A DNA stretch of 64,000 bases from Bradyrhizobium sp. ORS 278. Lineage in GTDB: Bacteria > Pseudomonadota > Alphaproteobacteria > Rhizobiales > Xanthobacteraceae. Positions 44,895-53,885 of the stretch are shown piece by piece. How positions within the stretch are numbered: the stretch's first letter is position 1; every line of letters begins with the position of its first letter. Where the stretch lies: the NCBI RefSeq assembly GCF_000026145.1, contig NC_009445.1, forward strand, positions 6,230,501 to 6,294,500, written 5' to 3'. A model generated the notes under the pieces. It did no database searches. It was not told the origin of the DNA and was given only the letters and a program-made list of their open reading frames with translations. A program made the position numbers and the translations under genes.

Positions 44895-45015
44895 GTCGCG
44901 GGCGACGCCTCCACCAAAATCACGGGTGACGATCGGCTGCTCCCGGGCAGCCGTTTTTGTTCTTGAAATGTTCCTGGGGGCTGCTAGGTTCCTGGCATTG
45001 TCCGGGGAGTTCGCC

Positions 45016-45720
45016 ATGTTTGATGACCTGCGCCGACCAGCCGTCCTGCTTGCCAGAACCGTCGTTTGTTTGGCCCTGCTGCTGGGTGCGCTGGACGCTG
45101 CACCCGTGGAGGCTCAGGACCGCCGTCAGAACGCGCCGGGCGCGTTCGACTTCTACGTGCTGTCGCTCTCGTGGTCGCCATCATTCTGCGCCGAGGCCGA
45201 GGAGCGTGGCGGACGCGGCAGCCGCTCGCAGCAATGCAGCGGACGGCCCTACTCCTTCGTCGTGCATGGGCTGTGGCCGCAATACGAGGCCGGCTACCCC
45301 GAATATTGCGAGCAGCCGTCGCCCCGCCTGCCGCGCAACATCATGACCTCGATGCTCGACCTGATGCCGGCGCCCGGCTTGATCTACAATGAGTGGGACA
45401 AGCACGGCACCTGCTCCGGTCTGTCGGCCAAGGCCTATTTCGAGGCCATCCGCAAGGCCCGCGCCGTGATCAAGATCCCGCCGGAGTTCCTGGACCTTGC
45501 GGAAGCCAAGACATTGGCGCCCGCCGCGATCGAGGACGCGTTCATCAAGGCCAATCCCAAGTTGACCAATTCAGCCATCGCGGTGACCTGCAATCGAACC
45601 CGGCTCAGCGAGGTTCGGATCTGCCTCTCCAAGGACCTCGAATTCCGTAGCTGCGACGAGGTCGACCGTCAGGCGTGCCGCCGTGACGAGGTCAACATGC
45701 CGCCGGTGCGCGGCGGCTAG
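45016..45720 (+). CDS. Ribonuclease T2 family protein
   Basis: A 234-residue secreted endoribonuclease. A signal peptide is followed by CAS-1 FVVHGLWPQY with His84 and CAS-2 EWDKHGTC (about 126-133) with His130, the two catalytic motifs of the T2 family. Cysteines at 58, 74, 98 and 133 fit the expected disulfides. Likely periplasmic (RNase I-like). Start MFDDLRRPAV chosen for the signal peptide. T2 enzymes give 2',3'-cyclic phosphate products. Confidence 0.93.
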   Translation: MFDDLRRPAVLLARTVVCLALLLGALDAAPVEAQDRRQNAPGAFDFYVLSLSWSPSFCAEAEERGGRGSRSQQCSGRPYSFVVHGLWPQYEAGYPEYCEQPSPRLPRNIMTSMLDLMPAPGLIYNEWDKHGTCSGLSAKAYFEAIRKARAVIKIPPEFLDLAEAKTLAPAAIEDAFIKANPKLTNSAIAVTCNRTRLSEVRICLSKDLEFRSCDEVDRQACRRDEVNMPPVRGG

Positions 45721-45824
45721 CCCACAACCTCGCGCTCGGCCGGCGGACACCCGCGCCTGCCGAGAGCGGCCGCAGGCCAACGACGGGGTACCTTTTCCTC
45801 GCGGAACGGCGTAACTGCTGCGGC

Positions 45825-46685
45825 ATGAACTACCGACACGCCTTCCACGCTGGCGGCTTCGCCGACGTCATCAAACACATCGTGCTGACCCGCATCCTGG
45901 TCTACCTCCAGGAGAAGCCGGCGGCATTCCGGGTCATCGACACCCATGCCGGCGCCGGTCTCTACGACCTCACCGGAGACGAAGCCACGCGCAGCGGCGA
46001 GTATCTCACCGGCATCGCGCGGCTGCTGCAGGCGCGCCTGTCGGACGAGGCTTATGCACTCTTGCAGCCATATCTGGACATCGTCCGATCGTTCAATCCG
46101 AAGGCCGATCTCGTCGCCTATCCCGGCTCGCCGCTGATCGCGCGCGCGCTGCTGCGGCCGCAGGACCGCATGACCTTGTGCGAGCTTGCCGATGTCCCGC
46201 GCAAGCAACTGATCGATGCGCTGCGGCGCGATACCCAGGCCCGCGTCGTCGATCTCGACGGCTGGGTCGCCCTGCCCGCCTTCGTGCCGCCGAACGAGCG
46301 CCGTGGCGTCGTGCTGATCGATCCCGCCTTCGAGGCCAAGGATGAGTTCGAGCGCATGAGCGACCGCTTTGCCGCAGCCTTCGCGAAGTGGACCACCGGT
46401 ATCTACGTGCTCTGGTATCCCGCCAAGAGCCGCCGCGCCACCGAACAGCTTGCTGATCAGGTCGCGCATCTCGCAGCTGCGGCGAAGCCGCCGGGCAAGG
46501 TGCTGCGCGTCGAGTTCAGCGTTGCGCCGCAGATCGAAGGCGAGGCGCTAACCTCCACCGGTCTGCTGATCGTCAATCCGCCCTGGACATTGCATGATGA
46601 GCTCAAGCTCATCCTGCAGGAGCTGGTCAGGCCGCTCGGCCAGGGCGGCCCTGCGCGCTTTCGTCTCGACATCCCCAAAGCTTGA
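45825..46685 (+). CDS. rlmJ: 23S rRNA (adenine(2030)-N6)-methyltransferase RlmJ
   Basis: A 286-residue SAM-dependent RNA methyltransferase. N-terminal MNYRHAFHAGGFADVIKHIV is diagnostic of RlmJ. VIDTHAGAGLYDL holds the SAM loop, and VVLIDPAFEAKDEFERM replaces the DPPY-like catalytic motif. In E. coli it modifies A2030 of 23S rRNA, aiding use of extracellular DNA as nutrient. Length and start are standard. Confidence 0.95.
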   Translation: MNYRHAFHAGGFADVIKHIVLTRILVYLQEKPAAFRVIDTHAGAGLYDLTGDEATRSGEYLTGIARLLQARLSDEAYALLQPYLDIVRSFNPKADLVAYPGSPLIARALLRPQDRMTLCELADVPRKQLIDALRRDTQARVVDLDGWVALPAFVPPNERRGVVLIDPAFEAKDEFERMSDRFAAAFAKWTTGIYVLWYPAKSRRATEQLADQVAHLAAAAKPPGKVLRVEFSVAPQIEGEALTSTGLLIVNPPWTLHDELKLILQELVRPLGQGGPARFRLDIPKA

Positions 46686-46937
46686 AGCGGAAGTTCGTCG
46701 AAAAGCCGTAGTCAATCGGCGCGGAACCGTATTAATGTGTCTGACTGTAAGACTGGCTTTACGTTCCGCTTCCGCGAATGGTTGCGGCGGGGTGATCAAG
46801 GCCTAACAAGATCCGGCGATCCGGCGCGGCGAGCGCTGGGCGTTAAGGTGGCCAACGCTTTCCGATCAAAGTGATGTCCGGTCGGACGCTGCGCAGGGCG
46901 CGCAGTGGAGGAAGCATTGCGGGGGAGGAGTTTCCCG

Positions 46938-47153
46938 ATGGCCATGACTGGGACAGTCAAGTTCTTCAACGGTGAGCGCGGCTACGGCTTCATCAAGCCG
47001 GACGATGGTGGTCGCGACGTGTTCGTGCATATCACGGCAGTGGAGCGCGCCGGGCTGAAGGATCTGACCGAGGGACAGCGTATCAGCTTCGAGGTTGAGC
47101 CGGACAAGAAGGGCAAAGGCCCGAAGGCGGTGAACCTGGTCCTGTCGTCGTAG
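46938..47153 (+). CDS. Cold-shock domain protein
   Basis: A 71-residue cold-shock protein, MAMTGTVKFFNGERGYGFIK onward, with RNP-1 (RGYGFI) and RNP-2 (DVFVHI) nucleic-acid-binding motifs. GGGGAGGAG about 7 bases upstream selects this ATG. Single-domain Csp proteins bind single-stranded RNA as chaperones. Monocistronic between rlmJ and the outer-membrane protein; the upstream 250 bases hold no gene. Confidence 0.95.
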   Translation: MAMTGTVKFFNGERGYGFIKPDDGGRDVFVHITAVERAGLKDLTEGQRISFEVEPDKKGKGPKAVNLVLSS

Positions 47154-47317
47154 CCACGGCCCGCCGGGCAGGCTCGCATCTGACGCGAGCCGCTGCAGCG
47201 GGCGTCGACGTGACTTCATCAGTCGAAAACCGCCGGCAGCGCGTCCGGCTTCGCGCTCGAGCCGCGCATTCTGGTTGCGCGCGCAGACGCGCGCCTGAGT
47301 GCTGACGGTCACGCGAC

Positions 47318-47348
47318 AAAAAAATCCCGGCCGCGCGAGCAGCCGGGA
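47318..47348 (-). terminator. Rho-independent terminator of the outer-membrane protein gene
   Basis: TCCCGGC (47325-47331) pairs with GCCGGGA (47342-47348). On the minus strand the stem is followed by a run of seven T. It is 57 bases beyond the stop at 47405. Confidence 0.85.
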
Positions 47349-47404
47349 GGATGTCGTTCGACTTTCTTCTTCCTATCCCGTCTTGTTGCTTTGCCGTTTT
47401 GCCA

Positions 47405-48049
47405 TCAGAAATGGAAGTTGATGCCTGCGCGGATCATTCCAGACCGATAGTCGTTCTTCGCCCCCGTGATCACGAAATTATTGCTGTCGAGATCGACGTA
47501 GAGATACTCGATCTTCGCGGTCCAGTTCTGCGCCAGGCCGAACTCGGTGCCGACGCCGAGCGTCCAGCCGACGGCGGTGTGCGATTCCGAAAGGCCGAAG
47601 GTCTCGGCGCGCAGGCCACCGAGCGCGAGACCGCCGGTGCCGTAGAACAGGATGTTGTTGAAGGCATAGCCGACGCGGCCGCGCAGCGTGCCGAACCAGG
47701 GGTTCGAGAACTTCCACGGCGCGAAGGTGTCGTTGGCGCCGCTGAGATTGATGTCGCCCTCGATGCCGAGCACCCAGGGACTGCCATTCTGCCAGTTGTA
47801 GCCGGCCGTCACCCCGCCGACGAGCCCCGAGGGCTTGGTCGCGCTGTTGCCGACCGTCCCCCATTGATAGCCCAGCGTGCCGCCGAGATAGGGGCCGGCC
47901 CAGCTATAGGCGTTGAGGGGCTGGTTGACCGTATAGGGCGCGCCGCGGCCGTAGCCGTAGCCCAGATCGGCCGCCTGCGCCGACCCCGATCCCAGAGCCG
48001 CTGCGCTCAGGCCCGCGACAGCGGCAGCACCGACCAAGAACCTTTTCAT
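47405..48049 (-). CDS. Outer-membrane beta-barrel protein, Omp25/Omp31-like
   Basis: A 214-residue protein with a signal peptide (MKRFLVGAAAVAGLSAAALG), a Gly/Tyr-rich start of the mature chain, AGPYLGGTLGYQWG and alternating strands ending in an aromatic terminal Phe (INFHF), typical of outer-membrane barrels. Eight strands are expected. Surface loops are unspecific. A good terminator follows. A CtrA-like box lies 116-131 bases upstream of the start. Confidence 0.9.
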   Translation of the reverse strand: MKRFLVGAAAVAGLSAAALGSGSAQAADLGYGYGRGAPYTVNQPLNAYSWAGPYLGGTLGYQWGTVGNSATKPSGLVGGVTAGYNWQNGSPWVLGIEGDINLSGANDTFAPWKFSNPWFGTLRGRVGYAFNNILFYGTGGLALGGLRAETFGLSESHTAVGWTLGVGTEFGLAQNWTAKIEYLYVDLDSNNFVITGAKNDYRSGMIRAGINFHF

Positions 48050-48164
48050 TGCTCACTCCACGCCACTTGCCGTCGCCACCCGGAGCAAGCGCCGCGCGAT
48101 GGGCGCGGGCCGGTGTGGTTACGGAACCCCGACTTTTTTCGTGAGCATTTATCGAGAGTTTTAG

Positions 48165-48180
48165 GTTAAGCCGTTGTTAA
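48165..48180. promoter_or_regulatory. CtrA-like binding site
   Basis: On the minus strand this reads TTAAC-AACGGC-TTAAC, a perfect TTAAC-N6-TTAAC full site for the cell-cycle regulator CtrA. It lies 116-131 bases upstream of the outer-membrane protein start and 120 bases before uvrC on the other strand. Confidence 0.55.
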
Positions 48181-48301
48181 GCCCGGTTAGCAGGCCATTA
48201 ACGTGCTTAACGAAGCGTTACCGCCCTCCTCGTCTGTCCTGCCCTGTGCATGGCGCCAGCGCATGCTGGCGGGACGGCGCGGCAGCGCTTAATTTGCTGA
48301 C

Positions 48302-50368
48302 ATGACCACCCAAAGCTCCGATCCACCCCAGGCGCCGGCGCCCCCGCACCGGCGTGGCGCCGCGACCGACCTGCCGCCCGAGGCCACCGATACGCCCGAT
48401 CTCGATCCCGCCGCGTCCGGCGCGGACGAGGACGATGACGGCCGCCTGCCCGAGCTGACGGAAGAGAGCGCCGAGCCGGTCGGCGAGGGCCCGCTCGCGA
48501 TCGGCCATGCCGCGATCGAGAACGCGGTGCGGCTGGCGCCAACCTCGCCCGGCGTCTACCGGATGCTGAACGCGGCGCATGACGTGCTCTATGTCGGCAA
48601 GGCCAAGAACGTCAAAAAGCGTCTTGCGTCCTATGCGCGCGCCAACGCTCCGCTGCCGGCGCGCATCCTGCGCATGATCGCGGCCACCGTGACCGTCGAG
48701 ATCGTCTCGACCACCACGGAGACCGAAGCGTTGCTGCTCGAGGCGAACCTCATCAAGCAGCTCAAGCCGCGCTTCAACGTGCAGCTGCGCGACGACAAGT
48801 CGTTCCCCTACATCCTCATTACCGGCGACCATTGGGCGCCGCAGATCCTCAAGCATCGCGGCGCGCAGTCGCGGCCAGGCCGCTATTTCGGCCCGTTCGC
48901 CTCGGCCGGCGCGGTCAACCGCACCATCACGGCGCTGCAGCGCGCCTTCCTGATCCGATCCTGCACCGATTCGTTCTTCGAGAGCCGCACCCGCCCCTGC
49001 CTCTTGCATCAGATCCGGCGCTGCGCCGGACCCTGCACGCAGGAGATCGACTTCCCCGGCTATAGCGAGCTGGTCCGCGAGGCGACCGATTTCCTGTCCG
49101 GCCGCAGCCAGGCGGTGAAGGCGCTGCTCGCAAGCGAGATGGAGAAGGCCTCCGCCGAGCTCGAGTTCGAGACCGCCGCCGTCTATCGCGACCGCCTCGC
49201 GGCGCTGTCGGCGATCTCCTCGCAGCAGGGCATCAATCCGCGCACGGTCGAGGAAGCCGACGTGTTCGCCATCCACCAGGAGGGCGGCTTCTCCTGCGTC
49301 GAGGTGTTCTTCTTCCGCACCGGCCAGAACTGGGGCAACCGCGCCTACTTCCCGCGCGCCGAGAAGACGTTCACACAAGAGGAGGTGCTGTCCGCCTTCC
49401 TGTCGCAGTTCTACGACGACAAGCCGCCGCCACGGCTGATCCTGCTGTCGCACGAGATCGAGGAGGCCGAGCTGCTCGCCGAGGCGCTGTGCGTCAAGGC
49501 AGGCCACAAAGTGGAGGTGTCCTGCCCGAAGCGCGGCGAGAAGAAGGATCTCGTCACGCATGCCCTGACCAATGCGCGCGAGGCGCTCGGCCGCAAGCTC
49601 GCGGACACGGCGACGCAGAGCCGCTTGTTGGAGGCAATGACGACCACGCTCGGCCTGCCGCAGGTGCCGAAGCGCATCGAGGTGTACGACAACAGCCACA
49701 TCCAGGGCACCAACGCGGTCGGCGCGATGATCGTCGCCGGCCCCGACGGCTTCATGAAGAACCAGTACCGCAAGTTCAACATCAAGTCGGAGGGGCTCAC
49801 CCCCGGCGACGACTACGCGATGATGAAGGAGGTGCTGCAGCGCCGATTCAAGCGGCTGGTCGCGCCGTCGGAAAAGGACGTCGCGCGCGCGGCCAAGGAG
49901 GACGACGTGCCGCAATGGCCCGATCTCGTCATCATCGACGGCGGCCGCGGACAGCTGAACGCCGTCCGCGAGATCTTCACCGAGCTCGGCGTCGGCAACG
50001 TCGCGCTGATGTCGGTCGCCAAGGGCCCGGATCGCGACGCCGGCCGTGAGACGCTGTTCATCCCGGAGCGCGAGGCGATCAAGCTCGAGCCGCGCGACCC
50101 CGTGCTGTATTTCATCCAGCGCCTGCGCGACGAGGCGCACCGCTTCGTCATCGGCTCGCACCGCAAGCTGCGCAAGAAGGACATCCGCGAGGCCGGCCTG
50201 CAGGAGATTCCTGGCATCGGCCCCTCACGCAAGCGCGCGCTGCTGCATCATTTCGGCACGCTGAAGGAAATCGAGCGCGCCTCGATCGCCGACCTCGGCA
50301 AGGTCCCCGGCGTGAGCGCCGAGAGCGCGCGGAAGATCTTCGAGTACTTCCACAGCAATGCGAGCTGA
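48302..50368 (+). CDS. uvrC: Excinuclease ABC subunit C
   Basis: The 688-residue nucleotide-excision nuclease. An acidic N-terminal extension of about 70 residues precedes the GIY-YIG domain ([20 protein letters not shown]). The UVR helical motif follows ([20 protein letters not shown]), then the RNase H-like domain with [15 protein letters not shown] and [14 protein letters not shown]-terminal HhH pair contains [17 protein letters not shown]. Length is normal for the group. The start is chosen for frame and context without a strong Shine-Dalgarno. Confidence 0.97.
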   Translation: MTTQSSDPPQAPAPPHRRGAATDLPPEATDTPDLDPAASGADEDDDGRLPELTEESAEPVGEGPLAIGHAAIENAVRLAPTSPGVYRMLNAAHDVLYVGKAKNVKKRLASYARANAPLPARILRMIAATVTVEIVSTTTETEALLLEANLIKQLKPRFNVQLRDDKSFPYILITGDHWAPQILKHRGAQSRPGRYFGPFASAGAVNRTITALQRAFLIRSCTDSFFESRTRPCLLHQIRRCAGPCTQEIDFPGYSELVREATDFLSGRSQAVKALLASEMEKASAELEFETAAVYRDRLAALSAISSQQGINPRTVEEADVFAIHQEGGFSCVEVFFFRTGQNWGNRAYFPRAEKTFTQEEVLSAFLSQFYDDKPPPRLILLSHEIEEAELLAEALCVKAGHKVEVSCPKRGEKKDLVTHALTNAREALGRKLADTATQSRLLEAMTTTLGLPQVPKRIEVYDNSHIQGTNAVGAMIVAGPDGFMKNQYRKFNIKSEGLTPGDDYAMMKEVLQRRFKRLVAPSEKDVARAAKEDDVPQWPDLVIIDGGRGQLNAVREIFTELGVGNVALMSVAKGPDRDAGRETLFIPEREAIKLEPRDPVLYFIQRLRDEAHRFVIGSHRKLRKKDIREAGLQEIPGIGPSRKRALLHHFGTLKEIERASIADLGKVPGVSAESARKIFEYFHSNAS

Positions 50369-50430
50369 GCGGACCGGGCGGAGTTGAGCTGTTCAACCCG
50401 TTCCGCGGTCAGCTTGAGCCCGGCTCTCTC

Positions 50431-50583
50431 CACGTCATTCCGGGGCGCGCGTAGCGCGAGCCCGGAATCCATAGCCACAAGCGGGCATGGGGACGGGACA
50501 GGATGTGGCGGTCATCCGCATCACCACTCCCGATCGCGGTTATGAATTCCGGGCTCGCCCTGCGGGCGCCCCGGAATGACGTG
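50431..50583. repeat. Intergenic inverted repeat, 'cacgtcattccgggg' family
   Basis: Left CACGTCATTCCGGGGCGC and right GCGCCCCGGAATGACGTG are perfect 18-base inverses; inner GCGAGCCCGGAAT and its ATTCCGGGCTCGC partner are also inverse. It lies between uvrC and the GIY-YIG gene and is the best member of its family here. Confidence 0.9.
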
Positions 50584-50678
50584 GATGGGCCGGTGCCCTA
50601 GCCTGCGCTAACGTAATAAATTATTTTACCCGGGCACAATTATCGGATATACACCCGGATGAAAATCCGGAGCCCCCC

Positions 50679-51014
50679 ATGACCCCCGACCAGCGCAAGG
50701 CTGCCGTTGCCGCCTACAAGGAACGCAAGACCCCCGCCGGCATCTACGCGGTCATCTGCGCCGCGACCGGCGAGCGCTGGATCGGGTGCGCGCCGGATCT
50801 CGACAAGATTCAGAACCGGCTCTGGTTCACCCTGCGCCAGGGCGGCCACCGCCGCGGTGGGCTGCAGGCGGCCTGGGCCGCCCATGGCGAGGGCGCGTTC
50901 AGCCTGGAGGTGCTGGAAGCCTTCGACGATGAGGCGCTGGCCTACGTCCGCGACCGCGCGTTCGCCGAGCGCCAGGCGCATTGGTGCGCGGTTCACCAGG
51001 CCGAGGCGATCTGA
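50679..51014 (+). CDS. GIY-YIG nuclease family protein (stand-alone)
   Basis: A 111-residue protein with a single GIY-YIG domain: AGIYAVICAATGERWIGCAP at residues 20-39 gives the GIY and a WIG in place of YIG. LFFTLRQ-like helices and RDRAFAERQAHW end the domain. The family includes homing-type and repair nucleases. It has no extra DNA-binding domain. It starts 310 bases after uvrC, itself a GIY-YIG protein, but is separately transcribed behind a repeat. Confidence 0.85.
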   Translation: MTPDQRKAAVAAYKERKTPAGIYAVICAATGERWIGCAPDLDKIQNRLWFTLRQGGHRRGGLQAAWAAHGEGAFSLEVLEAFDDEALAYVRDRAFAERQAHWCAVHQAEAI

Positions 51015-51266
51015 CGGCGGCGCGCGATTCGCACCGCTGTCATTGCAGCGCAATAGGATCGGTCCGCTCACCCGGCGCTGCGATCAGAGGGCTGGCGCTG
51101 CCGCGTCACGTTGCTTAAGGAAGCGTTGGCGCTCTCTTTGTCTCCGGGCGGGAGAGTTCCTATCTCCGCAAGACCTCGTTGCGATTTGCGTCATATCTGC
51201 GTCATCCTGCCCGGGCTGCCCGGCTCGGAGGTTGACGTTCGAACGGCGGCAGTATTGGTACACCGG

Positions 51267-51884
51267 ATGAATATTGCGACCACACGCGTGCCCAGCAAGA
51301 CGTCGACGTCTCTGCCGAACATCCTGACCTATGCGCGCATCGCCGCGATACCGGTCGTGGTCGGCTGCATCTACGCGCAGTCCATCATGGACTACCCGCT
51401 GTGGCTGCGCTGGGTCGCCGTCGCGGTGTTCATCGCCGCCGGCATCACCGACTATCTCGACGGCTATTATGCCCGCATCTGGAACCAGCAGTCGGCGTTC
51501 GGCCGCATGCTGGACCCGATCGCCGACAAGCTGCTGGTCGCGTCGTGTCTGCTGATGCTCGCCGCCGACAACAGCATCCATGGCTGGACCTTATGGGCGG
51601 CGATCGTGATCCTGTGCCGCGAGATCCTGGTGTCGGGGCTGCGCGAATATCTCGCCGCGCTGCGCGTCAGCGTGCCCGTGACCAAGGTCGCCAAGTGGAA
51701 GACCACGATGCAGCTGATCGCGATCGGCTTCCTGCTGGCGGGCGAGGCCGGCGACCAGGTGGTTCCGGTGGTGACGATGATCGGCATCGTGCTGCTGTGG
51801 GCCTCGGCGATCTTCACGATCTATACCGGCTACGATTATTTCCGCGCCGGCATTCACCACCTCATCGAGGAAGACTCGCGATGA
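51267..51884 (+). CDS. pgsA: CDP-diacylglycerol-glycerol-3-phosphate 3-phosphatidyltransferase
   Basis: The first committed step of phosphatidylglycerol synthesis in the inner membrane. The 205-residue protein has about five hydrophobic helices. The CDP-alcohol phosphotransferase motif DYLDGYYARIWNQQSAFGRM-LDPIAD contains all conserved Asp residues. Start MNIATTRVPS chosen; the frame is open 52 codons upstream without similarity. The stop overlaps moaD (ATGA). Confidence 0.94.
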   Translation: MNIATTRVPSKTSTSLPNILTYARIAAIPVVVGCIYAQSIMDYPLWLRWVAVAVFIAAGITDYLDGYYARIWNQQSAFGRMLDPIADKLLVASCLLMLAADNSIHGWTLWAAIVILCREILVSGLREYLAALRVSVPVTKVAKWKTTMQLIAIGFLLAGEAGDQVVPVVTMIGIVLLWASAIFTIYTGYDYFRAGIHHLIEEDSR

Positions 51885-52132
51885 AGGTGAAGTATTTCGC
51901 CTGGGTGCGGGAGCGCATCGGCAAGGCCGAGGAGACCATCGAGCCGCCGGCCGATGTGCGTACCGTGGGCGAGCTGATCGCCTGGCTCACCGAACAGGGC
52001 GAGGGCTACGCCTATGCGTTCGAGAAGCCGAAGGTGATCCGCACGGCGATCGACCAGACCCACGTGCAGCCGGACACGGTGATCGCCGGCGCCCGCGAGA
52101 TCGCGTTCTTCCCGCCGATGACCGGCGGCTGA
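51881..52132 (+). CDS. moaD: Molybdopterin synthase small subunit MoaD
   Basis: An 83-residue ubiquitin-fold sulfur carrier: MKVKYFAWVRERIGKAEETI and the C-terminal Gly-Gly (PPMTGG) that is thiocarboxylated to donate sulfur in making molybdopterin. The ATG overlaps the pgsA stop and moaE follows 22 bases later. This cofactor serves the CO dehydrogenase encoded earlier in the window. Confidence 0.95.
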   Translation: MKVKYFAWVRERIGKAEETIEPPADVRTVGELIAWLTEQGEGYAYAFEKPKVIRTAIDQTHVQPDTVIAGAREIAFFPPMTGG

Positions 52133-52154
52133 GGCGCGCCGGAACACAACCGCC

Positions 52155-52619
52155 ATGACCGCGATCGTTACCGTCCGCGTGCAGCACGAGGATTTCGACA
52201 CCGCCGCCGAGATCGCAGCCCTCAGCCATGGCCGCACCGACATCGGCGCCGTCGTCAGCTTCTCCGGACTGTGCCGCGGCAACGACCACGCCACCCCAAT
52301 CTCGGCGCTGACGCTCGAGCATTATCCGGGCATGGCGGAAGCCGAGATCATGCGTCATGCCGAGCAGGCAATGGCGCGCTGGCCGCTGCAGGGCCTCACT
52401 GTCATCCATCGTTTCGGCCGCATCACGCCGGGCGAGAACATCGTGCTGGTGGTGACCGCATCCAGCCACCGCCAGGCGGCGTTCGAGGCGGCCGAGTTCC
52501 TGATGGATTATCTCAAGACCAACGCGCCGTTCTGGAAGCGCGAGGAAACCAATGATGGCGGCAGCTGGGTCGAGGCCAAGAGCCACGACGATGCCGCCGC
52601 GGCGCGCTGGACGAAGTGA
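52155..52619 (+). CDS. moaE: Molybdopterin synthase catalytic subunit MoaE
   Basis: A 154-residue large subunit of molybdopterin synthase. LSHGRTDIGAVVSFSGLCRG is the conserved start, followed by LTLEHYPGMAEAEI and IVLVVTASSHRQAAF; the catalytic Lys lies in the LKTNAPFWKRE segment. It assembles with MoaD to convert cPMP to molybdopterin. It overlaps prmB (TGATG). Confidence 0.95.
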   Translation: MTAIVTVRVQHEDFDTAAEIAALSHGRTDIGAVVSFSGLCRGNDHATPISALTLEHYPGMAEAEIMRHAEQAMARWPLQGLTVIHRFGRITPGENIVLVVTASSHRQAAFEAAEFLMDYLKTNAPFWKREETNDGGSWVEAKSHDDAAAARWTK

Positions 52620-53593
52620 TGGCGAAGACAGTCAAGACGGCCGCACCGCGCAAGACGCAAGCGCCCAAGCTGCCCAAGCTGCCCAAGGTCAACGCCGGCG
52701 AGCTCGTCACGCTTCTCGACTATCTCCGCTACGCCGTGAGCTGCTTCCAGAGTGCCGAGCTGGTGTTCGCGCACGGCACCACCGATCCGGTCGCCGAAGC
52801 CGCCTTCCTGATCGGCGAAGCCTTGCATCTGCGTCCGGATCAATTCGAGACGTTCATCACCGCCCGCGTTACCGCGGCCGAGGGCAAGACCATCCTCGAC
52901 CTGATCTCGGCGCGGATCGCCACGCGCAAGCCGGCGGCGTACCTCGTCCACAAGGTCTACATGCGCGGCCTGCCGTTCTATGTCGACGAGCGCGTCATCG
53001 TGCCGCGCTCCTTCATCGGCGAGCTGCTCGAGACCCATTTCGGCGGCGCGGAGGCGGACGGCACCTCGCTGATCGACGATCCCCTGGCGGTCGACAGCGT
53101 GCTCGACCTCTGCACCGGCTCAGGGTGCCTTGCCATCCTCGCGAGCCGGCACTTTCCGAATGCCGTCATCGATGCGGTCGACATTTCCAAGGACGCGCTC
53201 GCCGTCGCGGCGAGGAACGTCGCCGACTACGAACTCGGCGAGCGCATTTCGCTGCATCGCGGCGATCTGTTCGCACCGCTCAGCCAGCGCCGCTACGACC
53301 TGATCATCACCAATCCGCCCTATGTCGATGCCGAGGGCATGGCCGGCCTACCCCGGGAATGCCGCGCCGAGCCGGCGCTGGCCTTCGACGGCGGCGCCGA
53401 CGGCCTCGACATCATCCACCGCATCATCGGCGAAGCCCGCGACCATCTCACCGCGGAAGGCGGGCTGCTCTGCGAGGTCGGCCGCGACCGGCCGCAGATC
53501 GAAGCCGCCTATCCGGACCTGCCGCTGCTGTGGCTCGATACCGAGGACTCCGAGGGCGAGGTGTTCTGGATCACGGCGCGGGATCTGGTCTGA
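52619..53593 (+). CDS. prmB: 50S ribosomal protein L3 N5-glutamine methyltransferase PrmB
   Basis: A 324-residue HemK-family methyltransferase. A basic N-terminus precedes the helical domain, then VLDLCTGSGCLAIL (SAM motif I) and the catalytic IITNPPYVDAEGM with NPPY. The NPPY motif binds the glutamine side chain. PrmB methylates ribosomal protein L3. The ATG at 52619 overlaps the moaE stop by one base; a GTG one codon upstream is the alternative. Confidence 0.93.
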   Translation: MAKTVKTAAPRKTQAPKLPKLPKVNAGELVTLLDYLRYAVSCFQSAELVFAHGTTDPVAEAAFLIGEALHLRPDQFETFITARVTAAEGKTILDLISARIATRKPAAYLVHKVYMRGLPFYVDERVIVPRSFIGELLETHFGGAEADGTSLIDDPLAVDSVLDLCTGSGCLAILASRHFPNAVIDAVDISKDALAVAARNVADYELGERISLHRGDLFAPLSQRRYDLIITNPPYVDAEGMAGLPRECRAEPALAFDGGADGLDIIHRIIGEARDHLTAEGGLLCEVGRDRPQIEAAYPDLPLLWLDTEDSEGEVFWITARDLV

Positions 53594-53885
53594 CGCGCGC
53601 TGACGCGAAATGACGCAGCGGACTTCCAATAAACGGCACAAACTGCTGCCGCTGTGCAGAATTCGCTCACCAGGGCAGCGCCAACGCCGGACCTTTGACA
53701 TTTCCGTCCGGGCGCGAAGCTGATAGCTTGCCAGAGGCCCGGATCATCGGCTGACCACGTCGGCGCGCGCATTCAGGCCCCTCACGCACGATCCGTTTCG
53801 GTCAGTGTCTGGCAATCGCTCCGCCACCTTTCCGGGTCATGCTGTCGCCGTCGTACAATCTGCCTCAACTCCCCGAGAGGTCCCC

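Noticed and set aside
48218..50161. 647-codon minus-strand frame across uvrC
   Set aside because: It is antisense to UvrC motifs and is composed of Arg/Glu/Leu-rich low-information sequence; no start site signal.
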